The notes: generated by a model not told the origin, from the sequence alone. Shown: positions 8,848-17,064, counted from the stretch's first letter. The stretch: DNA of 32,070 nucleotides from Bacteroidota bacterium (GCA_025454835.1 JALONQ010000028.1:1-32070), one strand, 5' to 3'. Translations and numbers: made by a program.

Positions 8848-9471
8848 TTGATCCCCTTCCTTGCACTTTGTGTCGGCTACCTGATCGGTAGCATTCCTTC
8901 GGCGTACCTCATCGTCCGCAAACGGACCGGGGTGGATATTCGTACGGCCGGAAGCGGAAACGTCGGAGGCTACAACGCGGCTCACGTGACCGGCTCGAAA
9001 TGGACCGGCGTTGCCGTTGGCCTGCTGGACGGGATGAAAGGCGTCGTCGCTTCGTTCGGCGCGTGGTGGATCTTTCCCGACGAGATCATCATGCAGTATG
9101 CGGCGACGCTCGGTGCTGTGGTCGGCCACAATTATCCGGTGTGGTTGCGCTTTAAGGGCGGCCGCGGCCTCGCCACGGGAGCGGGGATGATGTTCGGCCT
9201 GGGCGTCTTCTACACATTGGCATGGACCCTGTCGTGGGTGGTGCTCCATCGCCTGACCAAAGATATCATCCGGTCCAATGTCCTGGCGACGATCATCGCG
9301 CCCGTACTCACGTGGATCGTACCGGCCGTGGCGGTGTCAGCCCTTCTCGTGCGTCCGCAACCGGTGGATGACTATGCCTGGTATGTCAGCATCGTCAGCG
9401 TGCTGCTGATCCTGAGTCACGCCGATGCGCTGCGTGACCCCGAACCTGATCCATCGACACCTCCCTCATGA
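8848..9471 (+). CDS. plsY: Glycerol-3-phosphate acyltransferase
   Basis: An integral membrane enzyme that transfers an acyl group from acyl-phosphate to glycerol 3-phosphate, the first committed step of phospholipid synthesis with PlsX. The family signatures are present: GSIPSAYLI in the first helix, AGSGNVGGYNA, and GHNYPVWLRFKGGRGLATG, whose glycines and charged residues form the active site. The start is uncertain: GTG 8821 extends the frame by nine codons, but the predicted promoter places transcription start near 8825, so TTG 8848 (207 residues) is preferred. The stop overlaps the start of the downstream protease by four bases (ATGA), implying translational coupling. Confidence 0.9.
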   Translation: MIPFLALCVGYLIGSIPSAYLIVRKRTGVDIRTAGSGNVGGYNAAHVTGSKWTGVAVGLLDGMKGVVASFGAWWIFPDEIIMQYAATLGAVVGHNYPVWLRFKGGRGLATGAGMMFGLGVFYTLAWTLSWVVLHRLTKDIIRSNVLATIIAPVLTWIVPAVAVSALLVRPQPVDDYAWYVSIVSVLLILSHADALRDPEPDPSTPPS

Positions 9472-10670
9472 GCAATCCGTATCTGCGCATCATCATCATT
9501 CTCGCCGTTCCGCTCCTTGTCGGGATCGGTATCGGCTATGCGATCGGCGATGGTAGCGATGTCAAGGCCGGCGAGGACCCGGTGAACACGGCGGGACCGG
9601 CCACTGACGTCGTCACGCAAGCGCCGATCACCTCGACCGTTCCCCAGGAGATCCAAGCGACCCGGCAGAATGCCATTACGCGTGCGGTCGCCAGGATCAG
9701 CCCGGCGGTCGTCGGCATCAACGTGACCGAGATCCGTCAGTTCCGCGACCCGATGTTCCGGTTCTTCGGCGACGACCCGTTCTTCCGTCAGTTCTTCGGC
9801 GACCGGACCTACCGTCAGGAAGTGAAGGGACTGGGCTCGGGCTTCTTCGTGTCGGGCGACGGCTATATCGTCACGAACGATCACGTAGCCGGGAACGCCG
9901 CCCAGATCAAGATCACGATGACCGACGGACGCCAGCTCGATGCGGAGATCGTCGGGACCGACGCGTTGAGCGACCTGAGCCTGCTCAAGGTTGAGGGCTC
10001 GGGGTTCCCGACGGTGGAGCTGGGCAACTCCGACGACATCATCATCGGCGAATGGGCCATCGCGCTCGGCAACCCGTTCGGTCTGTTCGAGATCAACGAC
10101 AAGCCGACGGTGACGGTGGGCGTCATTTCGGCGGCGGGGATGAATCTTGGGAGCATGAACAACCGGTACTACCGAGACATGATCGAGACGGACGCGGCCA
10201 TCAACGGCGGCAACAGCGGCGGTCCTCTCGTGAACGCCGAGGGCAAGGTCGTCGGTGTCAACACCCTGATCTTCACGGGAGGCCAGTCGACAACGTTCGT
10301 CGGGTATGGGTTTGCCATTCCCATCAACAAAGTGAAACGCATTGTCGACGAGCTCAAGCGGAAGGGGAAGGTCTCGCGCGATATCACGACGGGGATCGAC
10401 GTGCAACCGGTCGATGCCCGGATCGCCCGCTACTTCGGCCTGCGTGAAGTGCAAGGAGTGATCGTGAGCGACCTCCGACCCGCGGGACCCGGCGAGAAGG
10501 CCGGGCTCAAAGTTGGCGACATCATTCTTCAGGTCAACGGTGAGCGAGTGAATTCGGAACAGGAGATCATCGGAATGTTGTTCGACGCGAAACCCGGCGA
10601 TATCCTCAAGCTTCAGGTGTTCCGGGACCGCAAGACGCTCGACCTGAACCTTAAACTGGAGCGCGGCTGA
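9468..10670 (+). CDS. Membrane-anchored DegS/HtrA-like serine protease with one PDZ domain
   Basis: A 400-residue periplasmic protease probably anchored by an uncleaved helix at residues 6-27 ([20 protein letters not shown]). The trypsin-like domain spans about 65-290, with catalytic triad His139 (TNDHVAGN), Asp169 (LSDLSLLKV) and Ser250 ([10 protein letters not shown]). A single PDZ domain occupies roughly 300-395 ([21 protein letters not shown]). One PDZ plus an anchor is the DegS architecture rather than DegP. Linker residues 91-112 are rich in Phe, Arg and Asp ([16 protein letters not shown]), typical of HtrA loop LA in this group. The gene starts within the plsY stop and its own stop overlaps the purB start by one base. 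Confidence 0.92.
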   Translation: MSNPYLRIIIILAVPLLVGIGIGYAIGDGSDVKAGEDPVNTAGPATDVVTQAPITSTVPQEIQATRQNAITRAVARISPAVVGINVTEIRQFRDPMFRFFGDDPFFRQFFGDRTYRQEVKGLGSGFFVSGDGYIVTNDHVAGNAAQIKITMTDGRQLDAEIVGTDALSDLSLLKVEGSGFPTVELGNSDDIIIGEWAIALGNPFGLFEINDKPTVTVGVISAAGMNLGSMNNRYYRDMIETDAAINGGNSGGPLVNAEGKVVGVNTLIFTGGQSTTFVGYGFAIPINKVKRIVDELKRKGKVSRDITTGIDVQPVDARIARYFGLREVQGVIVSDLRPAGPGEKAGLKVGDIILQVNGERVNSEQEIIGMLFDAKPGDILKLQVFRDRKTLDLNLKLERG

Positions 10671-11965
10671 TGATCGCCCGGTACACGCGTCCGGCCATGG
10701 GCCGGATCTGGGAGGACGAGAACAAGTTCGCCGTGTGGCTCGAGATCGAGGTGCTGGCCTGCGAGGCCCAAGCGCAGTTGGGCGTGATCCCGAACGAAGC
10801 GGCCGTCGACATCCGTCGCAGCGCCAAGTTCAATGTGGCGCGGATCCTGGAGATCGAAGACGAGGTCAAGCACGACGTCATCGCGTTCCTGACGAATGTC
10901 GGCGAGTATGTCGGGCCGGAATCGCGCTACATCCATCTGGGCATGACGTCGTCCGACGTGCTCGACACCGCGCTGGCGGTGCAGATGAAGCAGTCGGGCG
11001 AACTGCTCCTGAAGGGCTTGAGGAGTCTGCGGGATGTTCTGGGGCGGCGGGCAAATGAATTCAAGCACACCGTGATGATCGGCCGAACCCACGGTATCCA
11101 TGCGGAACCGGTGACCTTTGGGCTGAAGCTGGCCCTCTGGTACGCCGAGACGGAGCGGAACATGACGCGCCTCGAGCAGGCGGTGAAGACGATCTCCGTT
11201 GGCCAGATCTCCGGCGCCGTGGGTACCTTCCAGCATCTGGACCCGGCCGTTGAACGGCACGTGTGCGAGAAGCTCGGACTTCAACCGGCGCCGGTGTCGA
11301 CTCAGGTCCTCCAGCGGGACCGGCACGCCGAGTTCATGACGACGCTGGCCATCGTCGCAAGTTCGCTCGAGAAGTTCGCGACCGAGGTCCGGCATCTCCA
11401 GAAGACGGAGGTTCTCGAGGCGGAGGAGTATTTTTCGAAGGGGCAGAAGGGCTCTTCGGCGATGCCGCATAAGCGCAACCCGATCACGTGCGAGCGCATT
11501 GCAGGATTGGCCCGCGTGCTCCGCGGCAACGCACAGGCCGCGCTCGAGAATGTCGCGCTGTGGCACGAACGCGACATCACCCACTCGTCCGTCGAGCGGG
11601 TCATCATTCCCGATTCGTGCATTCTGCTGGACTACATGATCGCGCAGTTCACGTCGGTCATGGACCAGCTGCTCGTGTATCCTGACCGGATGCTGAAGAA
11701 CCTGAACGCCACGCACGGGCTTGTCTTCTCGCAGGAAGTATTGCTGGCGCTGACGAAGAAGGGTATGAAGCGGGAGGATGCCTACCGCGTTGTTCAGGAG
11801 CGGGCGATGGAGGTCTGGCGGTCGGGGAAGGACTTCCGCGAGCTCATTGGCCAATCGGAAGATGTGAAGAAGCACCTTTCGCCCGCCGAGCTCGATGAAC
11901 TCTTCGACCCGAAGCGAAGCCTGAAGCATGTGGATACGATCTTTGAGCGCGTGGGAATCAGGTAA
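10670..11965 (+). CDS. purB: Adenylosuccinate lyase
   Basis: This lyase acts twice in purine synthesis, converting SAICAR to AICAR and adenylosuccinate to AMP, releasing fumarate each time. The 431-residue length is usual. Fumarase/aspartase superfamily signatures are seen at [12 protein letters not shown] (91-102), [10 protein letters not shown] with catalytic His141, and the flexible-loop signature [12 protein letters not shown] (260-271), which carries the catalytic serine. The ATG overlaps the stop of the upstream protease by one base, so plsY, the protease and purB are probably one translationally coupled unit despite unrelated roles. A long inverted-repeat structure begins right after its stop codon. 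Confidence 0.97.
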   Translation: MIARYTRPAMGRIWEDENKFAVWLEIEVLACEAQAQLGVIPNEAAVDIRRSAKFNVARILEIEDEVKHDVIAFLTNVGEYVGPESRYIHLGMTSSDVLDTALAVQMKQSGELLLKGLRSLRDVLGRRANEFKHTVMIGRTHGIHAEPVTFGLKLALWYAETERNMTRLEQAVKTISVGQISGAVGTFQHLDPAVERHVCEKLGLQPAPVSTQVLQRDRHAEFMTTLAIVASSLEKFATEVRHLQKTEVLEAEEYFSKGQKGSSAMPHKRNPITCERIAGLARVLRGNAQAALENVALWHERDITHSSVERVIIPDSCILLDYMIAQFTSVMDQLLVYPDRMLKNLNATHGLVFSQEVLLALTKKGMKREDAYRVVQERAMEVWRSGKDFRELIGQSEDVKKHLSPAELDELFDPKRSLKHVDTIFERVGIR

Positions 11966-12077
11966 GGTCCAGGGATGAAGAGTAACCACGAAGTGACACG
12001 AAACTCGCAAGAGATCAGTGACACGAAGAAAAGAGGGGTGATCTTCGTCGGAGGAATTTGCGCCACCCTCCTGGACC
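11966..12077. other. Nested long-range hairpin immediately after purB
   Basis: Starting on the base after the purB stop, GGTCCAGG (11966-11973) pairs perfectly with CCTGGACC (12070-12077). Inside it, CGCAA (12006-12010) pairs with TTGCG (12058-12062), and ACGAAGA (12023-12029) with TCTTCGT (12042-12048), around a 12-nt loop. The 5' part also carries a degenerate CACGAA series with a period near nine. No T-run follows. It could form the purB mRNA 3' end or be a mobile or structured repeat. Confidence 0.45.
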
Positions 12078-12101
12078 CGTGTCAGTGAATCGCCACCTGT
12101 C

Positions 12102-12135
12102 CATCGACAATCGTCAATCGAACATCGAAAATACC
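12102..12135 (+). repeat. Heptad repeat array (AATCGNN type) abutting the aldehyde dehydrogenase start
   Basis: Four 7-mers (CATCGAC, AATCGTC, AATCGAA, CATCGAA) and a partial AATACC run directly into the start codon at 12136, occupying the place where a Shine-Dalgarno would be expected. It has the same ATCG core as the arrays at 6398, 22063 and 24767. Confidence 0.75.
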
Positions 12136-13623
12136 ATGTCTACCAAGTACCAAAACCTGATCAATGGGAAATGGGTCGACGCGCAATCGGGCGAGACCTT
12201 TGAGACCCGTAATCCTGCCAACTGGAGCGAGGTGATCGGAACGCTCCCCAAGTCCGCCGCCGCCGACGTCGAAGTCGCCGTGAAAGCGGCTCGCGCGGCA
12301 TACGAGAAGTGGCGGCTGGTCCCGGCCCCCGCGCGCGGCGACATCATGCGCAAGATCGGCGACCTGCTCGTGCAGCGCAAGGAGGAACTCGCCCGGCTGA
12401 TGACGCGCGAGATGGGGAAGGTGCTGGCGGAGACGCGAGGCGACGTGCAGGAAGGTATCGACACCGCCTACTACGCGGCCACCGAAGGCCGCCGGTTGTT
12501 CGGGCACACGGTACCGTCGGAGCTGCCGAACAAGTTCGCCATGGCGATCCGCGTTCCGATCGGCGTGGCCGGCATCATCACGCCCTGGAACTTCCCGCTG
12601 GCCATTCCGACCTGGAAGATGTTCCCGGCGATCTTGTCGGGCAACACCGTTGTCTTCAAGCCCGCCTCCGATACGCCGGCGACGGCGACGGCGCTCGTTC
12701 AGCTGATGCACGAGGCCGGGTTACCGGACGGCGTGGTGAATATCGTCCATGGCGGCGGCGGGGCGGTCGGCAACGCCATCACTCGCCATCCCGACGTCGA
12801 TCTCATCTCGTTCACCGGTTCGACGGAGATCGGCAAGCAGATCACGAAGGACTCGGCCGATACGCTCAAGCGTGTGTCGCTCGAGCTCGGCGGCAAGAAC
12901 GCGCAGATCGTGATGGACGACGCGGACCTCGACCTGGCGCTCGACGGCATCTTGTGGGGCGCGTTCGGAACGACGGGCCAGCGGTGCACGGCCACGAGCC
13001 GCCTGATCCTGCACGAGAAGATCTACGACCGGTTCATGGATATGCTCGTGACGCGGACGAAGAAGCTGCGTCTCGGCGACGGCCTGAAGCCCGAAACCGA
13101 GGTCGGTCCGCTCGTCAACGAAGGCCAGCGCAAGACGGTGCAGTCCTACGTGGAGATCGGTCAGAATGAAGGGGCCAAGCTCGTTGCCGGCGGCCACGCT
13201 GCGAAAGGCCCGGGCCTCGACGGTGGCTGGTTCCACGAGCCGACCATCTTCTCCGAGGTCACGCCGAACATGCGCATCGCCAAGGAGGAGATCTTCGGTC
13301 CCGTCTTGTCGGTGCTGCGCGTGACGTCGCTCGAAGAAGGGATCAACGTCCTCAACGACACGATCTACGGCCTGTCGTCGTCGGTCTACACTCGCGACGT
13401 GAACAAGGCGTTCGTGGCGGTGCGGGACATCAAGGCGGGCATCACGTACATCAACGTGCCGACGATCGGCGCAGAGGCCCACATGCCGTTCGGCGGCGTG
13501 AAGCAGACCGGCAATGGCCATCGAGAGGGCGGTTGGACGGTCTATGACTTCTACACCGAGTGGAAGGCCGTCTACTTCGACTACAGCGGAAAGCTCCAGC
13601 GGGCGCAGATCGATAATTACTGA
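12136..13623 (+). CDS. NAD(P)-dependent aldehyde dehydrogenase, probably 2-aminoadipate 6-semialdehyde dehydrogenase by context
   Basis: A 495-residue ALDH-superfamily enzyme. Seen motifs are PWNFP with Asn152, VFKPAS with the cofactor-binding Lys175, FTGSTEIG (226-233), the general base Glu250 in LELGGKN, and the catalytic Cys284 in GQRCTATSR. The family oxidises aldehydes to acids with NAD(P)+. Lysine 6-aminotransferase, which makes 2-aminoadipate 6-semialdehyde, is the next gene, a pairing known from lat and pcd of Flavobacterium lutescens, so that semialdehyde is the likely substrate; sequence alone does not prove it, and other semialdehydes are possible. ATG 12136 is chosen because the longer frame (TTG 12058) is made of hairpin and repeat sequence. 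Confidence 0.85.
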   Translation: MSTKYQNLINGKWVDAQSGETFETRNPANWSEVIGTLPKSAAADVEVAVKAARAAYEKWRLVPAPARGDIMRKIGDLLVQRKEELARLMTREMGKVLAETRGDVQEGIDTAYYAATEGRRLFGHTVPSELPNKFAMAIRVPIGVAGIITPWNFPLAIPTWKMFPAILSGNTVVFKPASDTPATATALVQLMHEAGLPDGVVNIVHGGGGAVGNAITRHPDVDLISFTGSTEIGKQITKDSADTLKRVSLELGGKNAQIVMDDADLDLALDGILWGAFGTTGQRCTATSRLILHEKIYDRFMDMLVTRTKKLRLGDGLKPETEVGPLVNEGQRKTVQSYVEIGQNEGAKLVAGGHAAKGPGLDGGWFHEPTIFSEVTPNMRIAKEEIFGPVLSVLRVTSLEEGINVLNDTIYGLSSSVYTRDVNKAFVAVRDIKAGITYINVPTIGAEAHMPFGGVKQTGNGHREGGWTVYDFYTEWKAVYFDYSGKLQRAQIDNY

Positions 13624-13626
13624 GGA

Positions 13627-13689
13627 CAGAGGCCAGAGGACAGAGGCCAGAAGCCAAAAGCCAGTGGTCAGTAGCCAGTAGCCAGTAGC
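13627..13689 (+). repeat. Heptad repeat array (CAGAGGC to CAGTAGC)
   Basis: Nine perfectly phased 7-mers starting three bases after the stop: CAGAGGC, CAGAGGA, CAGAGGC, CAGAAGC, CAAAAGC, CAGTGGT, then CAGTAGC three times. The unit changes gradually from CAGAGGC to CAGTAGC. A close relative lies at 20923. Confidence 0.85.
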
Positions 13690-13707
13690 TCTGAGAGTTC
13701 AGACTCT

Positions 13708-13749
13708 CAATCTACATTTCACATTTTCCATTCTACGATTTACAATGTT
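13708..13749 (+). repeat. Heptad repeat array (CATTTNN type)
   Basis: Six 7-mers (CAATCTA, CATTTCA, CATTTTC, CATTCTA, CGATTTA, CAATGTT), AT-rich against a GC-rich background. The last unit supplies the ATG of a possible 18-codon leader frame (13745). Together with the preceding array it fills most of the first half of the 247-nt gap. Confidence 0.7.
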
Positions 13750-13801
13750 CCCCGGTCGTCCCTACATCGTCTCACTCTACGAACATCAGGAATTCTTCTG
13801 A
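13745..13801 (+). CDS. Possible 18-residue leader peptide before lat
   Basis: ATG 13745 opens an 18-codon frame, MFPGRPYIVSLYEHQEFF, ending at TGA 13799-13801. Translation would run through the 5' strands of the outer helices of the lat leader hairpin and stop inside its central helix, as in translation-dependent attenuators. No Shine-Dalgarno is visible and the peptide contains no lysine codon, so this is a possibility, not a supported gene. Confidence 0.2.
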   Translation: MFPGRPYIVSLYEHQEFF

Positions 13802-13870
13802 CGGGCCGCTGCGGTGTGCCCGCTCAGAAGACGTGTCCATTCGTAGAACGATGTCCAACGGAGAACGACC
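13754..13870 (+). promoter_or_regulatory. Five-helix structured leader of lysine 6-aminotransferase
   Basis: Five perfectly complementary segment pairs are nested in order: GGTCGT (13754-13759) with ACGACC (13865-13870); CATCGT (13765-13770) with ACGATG (13848-13853); CTACGAA (13777-13783) with TTCGTAG (13840-13846); TCTTCTGA (13794-13801) with TCAGAAGA (13824-13831); CGGGC (13802-13806) with GCCCG (13818-13822). That is 32 Watson-Crick pairs around an 11-nt loop. The basal helix ends on the base before the lat ATG, and the Shine-Dalgarno GGAG (13860-13863) lies in the internal loop between the two outer helices. It matches no riboswitch class I recognise; in particular I see no lysine-riboswitch core. 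Confidence 0.6.
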
Positions 13871-15238
13871 ATGCCTGTCCTCACGACTGATCGTCCAACC
13901 ACCCAGAATCCGGTCCGCATCGACCCGAAAGAGGTCCACACCTCCCTCAGCCGTCACATGCTGGTGGACGGCTTCGACCTCGTCGTCGACCTGAAGCGCA
14001 GTCAGGGTTCCTACCTGTACGACTCCCGCTATAACAAGAAGTACCTCGATTTCTTCACCTTCTTCGCTTCCGGTTCGGTGGGCATGAACCATCCCAAGAT
14101 GGTCACCCCCGAGTTCCTCGAGAAGCTCGGCTACGTGGCCGTCAACAAGCCTTCGAACTCCGACGCCTACACGGTAGAGATGGCCGAGTTCGTCGAGACG
14201 TTTGGCCGCATCGCCAAGCCTGAATACTTCCAGTACGCCTTCTACGTCGACGGGGGTGCGTTGGCGGTCGAGAACGCGATCAAGACGGCGTTCGACTGGA
14301 AGGTCCGCAAGAACTTCCAGAAAGGATTCACCGAGGAGCGTGGCCGGATGGTGATCCACTTTCGCCGGGCGTTCCACGGCCGGAGCGGCTACACGCTCTC
14401 GCTGACCAACACCGACCCGACGAAGACGAACTACTTCCCGAAGTTCAAGTGGCCACGCATCCACAACCCGGCCGTCCACTTTCCGCTGAACGAAGCGAAC
14501 CTCGCGCAGGTGAAGAAGGAAGAAGCGATGGCCCTCCAGGAGATCAGGGAGGCCATCATCAACAATCCGGATGACATCGCGGCGCTCATCATCGAGCCGA
14601 TCCAGGCCGAGGGGGGCGACAACCACTTCCGGCCTGAGTTCCTCCAGGCGCTTCGCGCCGTCTGCGACGAGAACGAGATCCTGCTGGTCTTCGACGAAGT
14701 GCAAACGGGCATCGGTATCACCGGCAAGATGTGGGCGCATGAGCACTTCGTGAAGCCCGACCTTATGGTGTTCGGCAAGAAGACGCAGATCTGCGGGTTC
14801 ATGAGCTCGACCCGCATCGACGACGTCCTCGAGAACGTGTTCCACAAGCCAAGCCGCATCAATTCGACGTTCGGCGGCAATCTCGTCGACATGGTCCGTT
14901 TCACGCGCATCCTCGAGATCATCCAAGAGGAGCAGCTCGTGGCGAATGCGGCGACGGTCGGCGAGCACCTGCTGGCGCAACTCCGCAGCCTCGAAGAGGA
15001 GTTCTCCGGGCTCGTGTCCAATGCGCGCGGGCGCGGGCTGTTCTGCGCCGTGGACCTCGAAACGGCGCAAGAGCGCGACCAGCTCCGGACGAAGGCCTAC
15101 GAAGAAGGACTGATCCTCATCGGCTGCGGCGACCACAGCATCCGGTTCCGCCCGCCCCTCACGATCTCCAAGGCCGAGATCGATGAGGGATTTGTCATCA
15201 TCCGCAGCGCGCTGCGCGAGATCAGCAAGGGAGAGTAA
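13871..15238 (+). CDS. lat: L-lysine 6-transaminase (lysine epsilon-aminotransferase)
   Basis: A class III PLP aminotransferase of 455 residues that transfers the epsilon-amino group of lysine to 2-oxoglutarate, giving 2-aminoadipate 6-semialdehyde and glutamate. The PLP-site Asp275 lies in LLVFDEVQTGIG, and the Schiff-base lysine is in FGKKTQICG (Lys303 or Lys304), a motif shared with Mycobacterium tuberculosis Lat. The N-terminal DFFTFFASGSVGMNHPK and substrate-site NKPSNSDAYT are also characteristic of Lat rather than of ornithine or GABA aminotransferases. It follows an aldehyde dehydrogenase able to take its product, and its stop overlaps the nadE start by one base. A long hairpin occupies its 5' leader. 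Confidence 0.93.
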   Translation: MPVLTTDRPTTQNPVRIDPKEVHTSLSRHMLVDGFDLVVDLKRSQGSYLYDSRYNKKYLDFFTFFASGSVGMNHPKMVTPEFLEKLGYVAVNKPSNSDAYTVEMAEFVETFGRIAKPEYFQYAFYVDGGALAVENAIKTAFDWKVRKNFQKGFTEERGRMVIHFRRAFHGRSGYTLSLTNTDPTKTNYFPKFKWPRIHNPAVHFPLNEANLAQVKKEEAMALQEIREAIINNPDDIAALIIEPIQAEGGDNHFRPEFLQALRAVCDENEILLVFDEVQTGIGITGKMWAHEHFVKPDLMVFGKKTQICGFMSSTRIDDVLENVFHKPSRINSTFGGNLVDMVRFTRILEIIQEEQLVANAATVGEHLLAQLRSLEEEFSGLVSNARGRGLFCAVDLETAQERDQLRTKAYEEGLILIGCGDHSIRFRPPLTISKAEIDEGFVIIRSALREISKGE

Positions 15239-16083
15239 TGGAGCCCACGACGAGCGGAACGTATCGTCTGCCGCCGCTCCGCATGGGGTCGGTGTTCGAC
15301 CTGCTCGTCCGCTTCATCAAGGATGGAGTGACGAACTCCGGATTCACGCGGGCCGTCCTGGGCCTTTCGGGCGGAGTGGATTCAGCCGTCGTCGCGGCCC
15401 TGGCGGCGAACGCGCTTGGTCCGGAGAATGTGCTCGGCATCCTGATGCCCCACCGGCAGAGTTCGGCGGCGGCGACGGACGACGCGCTCGCGGTCGTCGG
15501 CGCCACGGGCATCCGGCACGAGAAGGTCGATATCACGCCGATCGTCGATGGGTTCCTGGAGGCGGCGGGAGCAACGGAGCGGGTGCGATCGGGCAACGTG
15601 ATGGCCCGGGCGCGGATGATCGTGCTCTACGACCGCTCGGCGCGCGACGCCTCGCTCGTCCTCGGCACGAGCAACAAGACCGAGATCATGCTCGGCTACG
15701 GAACGCTCCACGGCGACCTTGCCTCAGCGCTCAACCCCATCGGCGACCTGTACAAGACCTACCTGTGGCAGCTGGCGGAACATCTTGGCGTGCCCGAGCG
15801 CATTGTGCGGAAAGCTCCGACCGCCGACCTCTGGGAGGGCCAGACCGACGAGGCCGAACTCGGGTTCACGTATCGCGAGGCCGACCGACTGCTCTACCTG
15901 ATGGTGGATGAGCGACGCTCGGACGAAGAACTGGCGGCCGCCGGGTTCTCGCCGGAGTTCGTCGCTGGAGTGCGCGACCGCGTGCGGCGGTTCCAGTTCA
16001 AGCGCCAGCCTCCGGTCATCGCCAAGGTCGGCCAGCGAACGGTCAACGTGGACTTTCGGTATCCGCGCGACTGGGGGCTGTAG
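15238..16083 (+). CDS. nadE: Ammonia-dependent NAD+ synthetase
   Basis: This enzyme amidates nicotinic acid adenine dinucleotide to NAD+ with ATP and ammonia, the last step of NAD synthesis. The 281-residue length fits the short form without a glutaminase domain. The ATP-pyrophosphatase P-loop is LGLSGGVDSAVVAAL (41-55, with SGGVDS at 44-49), and GTSNKTEIMLGYGTLHGDLAS is the conserved nucleotide-binding region. The ATG shares one base with the lat stop, so the two are translationally coupled. Coupling to lysine degradation is unusual; it may supply NAD+ for the semialdehyde dehydrogenase, or use ammonia released later, but both are inference. Confidence 0.94.
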   Translation: MEPTTSGTYRLPPLRMGSVFDLLVRFIKDGVTNSGFTRAVLGLSGGVDSAVVAALAANALGPENVLGILMPHRQSSAAATDDALAVVGATGIRHEKVDITPIVDGFLEAAGATERVRSGNVMARARMIVLYDRSARDASLVLGTSNKTEIMLGYGTLHGDLASALNPIGDLYKTYLWQLAEHLGVPERIVRKAPTADLWEGQTDEAELGFTYREADRLLYLMVDERRSDEELAAAGFSPEFVAGVRDRVRRFQFKRQPPVIAKVGQRTVNVDFRYPRDWGL

Positions 16084-16100
16084 GGGTCCGGAAGGACGAG

Positions 16101-16204
16101 ATGGCCACAGAGATCACAAAGAGCACAGAGGAATCGGAGAGTAAGGAAGGCAAGGCGGTGGCTCACCTTCTTCTCTTAGCTCTCTCTGGAGGACTGTGAA
16201 CATC
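16101..16204 (+). repeat. Nonad-type hairpin element, copy A (nadE-rsmI gap)
   Basis: Copy A of a tandemly duplicated element of about 105 bp. It begins ATGGCCACAGAGATCACA and shows 9-nt units (CACAGAGAT, CACAAAGAG, CACAGAGGA). The 5' half GAGAG-TAAG-GAAGG pairs with the 3' half CCTTC, CTTA, CTCTC with small bulges. It is also open as a 32-codon frame (ATG 16101 to TGA) with a charged first half and a leucine-rich second half. Whether it is an RNA structure or a microprotein gene cannot be told from one genome. Confidence 0.6.
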
Positions 16205-16216
16205 CGTACGAAGAAA

Positions 16217-16323
16217 ATGGCCACAGAGATCACGAAGAGCACAAAGGAATTGGAGAATACTGAAGGCGAGACGGCAACTCACTTCTTGCTCTTTGTGTTC
16301 TCTGTGCTCTTTGTGGCTACATC
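16217..16323 (+). repeat. Nonad-type hairpin element, copy B (nadE-rsmI gap)
   Basis: A diverged direct copy of the element at 16101-16204, with clear alignment over the whole length. The left arm CCACAGAGATCACGAAGAG (from 16221) is matched by a reverse-complement right arm at 16286-16316 made of CTCTTTGTG-type 9-mers, so the RNA can form a stem of about 30 bp. Here the frame starting at ATG 16217 stays open for 44 codons and runs into rsmI. It ends one base before the alternative rsmI ATG at 16324. A relative occupies 22321-22430. Confidence 0.65.
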
Positions 16324-16347
16324 ATGTTTTCATCTGAGCGGGACTCC

Positions 16348-17064
16348 ATGAATCAGGTCGTCCCGGGAACGCTCTACATCGTCGCCACGCCGATCGGTCA
16401 TTTGCAGGACATGACCCATCGTGCGGTGGAAGTGCTCCGCGGCGTTTCACTCATCGCGGCTGAAGACACCCGCACGACCCGCGTGCTCCTCGACCACTAC
16501 GGCATCGCCACGCCAAGCGTCTCGTACCACAGTCACAACGAGGTGCGACGCGTTCCGCAGCTCATCGAACGGCTGAAAGAGGGTGGGTCGGTCGCGGTCG
16601 TATCCGACGCCGGAACGCCGGGGATCTCCGATCCTGCGAGCGTCGTCGTGCGAGCGGCGTTGGAGCATGGTTTTCCCGTCGTCCCGATCCCGGGCGCGAC
16701 AGCCTTCGTGTCCGCTCTCGTGGTGAGCGGCTTGCGGATTGATCGGTTCGTGTTCGAGGGATTCCTGCCGGTCAAGAAGGGCCGGCGGACGCGATTGGCC
16801 TCCGTGGCAAAGGAAGTGCGGACGATCGTCCTCTACGAGTCGCCCCACCGGATCCAGCGGACGGTGCGCGAATTGCTGGAACACTGCGGCGACCGGAGGG
16901 TCGTCTTGGCGAGAGAATTGACGAAGAAATTCGAGGAGATCTACCGCGGACGCCTGTCCGACGCGGCGGCACATCTGGAACGCAAGGTCCCGCGCGGCGA
17001 GTTTGTGGTGGTCTTGGAGGGAATGGAAGAAGGGATGGAAGCGGGCACTGACGATGGAGTGTGA
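16348..17064 (+). CDS. rsmI: 16S rRNA (cytidine(1402)-2'-O)-methyltransferase
   Basis: RsmI uses S-adenosylmethionine to 2'-O-methylate C1402 in the decoding centre of 16S rRNA. The product is 238 residues from ATG 16348 and belongs to the tetrapyrrole methylase fold. Seen motifs are TLYIVATPIGHLQD (8-21), AAEDTRTTRVLL, and SDAGTPGISDP (86-96) in the cofactor site, then PGATAFVSAL and YESPHRI. ATG 16324 would add eight residues (MFSSERDS) not typical of the family, so 16348 is preferred. The gap before it is filled by two hairpin repeats; no clear promoter is seen. Confidence 0.93.
   Translation: MNQVVPGTLYIVATPIGHLQDMTHRAVEVLRGVSLIAAEDTRTTRVLLDHYGIATPSVSYHSHNEVRRVPQLIERLKEGGSVAVVSDAGTPGISDPASVVVRAALEHGFPVVPIPGATAFVSALVVSGLRIDRFVFEGFLPVKKGRRTRLASVAKEVRTIVLYESPHRIQRTVRELLEHCGDRRVVLARELTKKFEEIYRGRLSDAAAHLERKVPRGEFVVVLEGMEEGMEAGTDDGV

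Noticed and set aside
13627-13689. Tandem repeats as a CRISPR array
   Set aside because: Units are 7 nt without spacers, there are no 23-40-nt repeats with unique spacers, and no cas gene is present.
13754-13870. Lysine riboswitch in front of lat
   Set aside because: The lysine riboswitch has a five-way junction with conserved unpaired segments over more than 170 nt; here there is one extended hairpin and none of the conserved core.
13772-15136. Long minus-strand frame opposite lat
   Set aside because: It is the complement of a well-supported aminotransferase; the translation has low-complexity Glu/Leu/Arg/Val composition and no motif.
16101-16200. The 32-codon frame in copy A as a confident gene
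   Set aside because: The frame follows from the repeat pattern, there is no Shine-Dalgarno, and the two copies differ at many non-silent positions; kept only as a finding.
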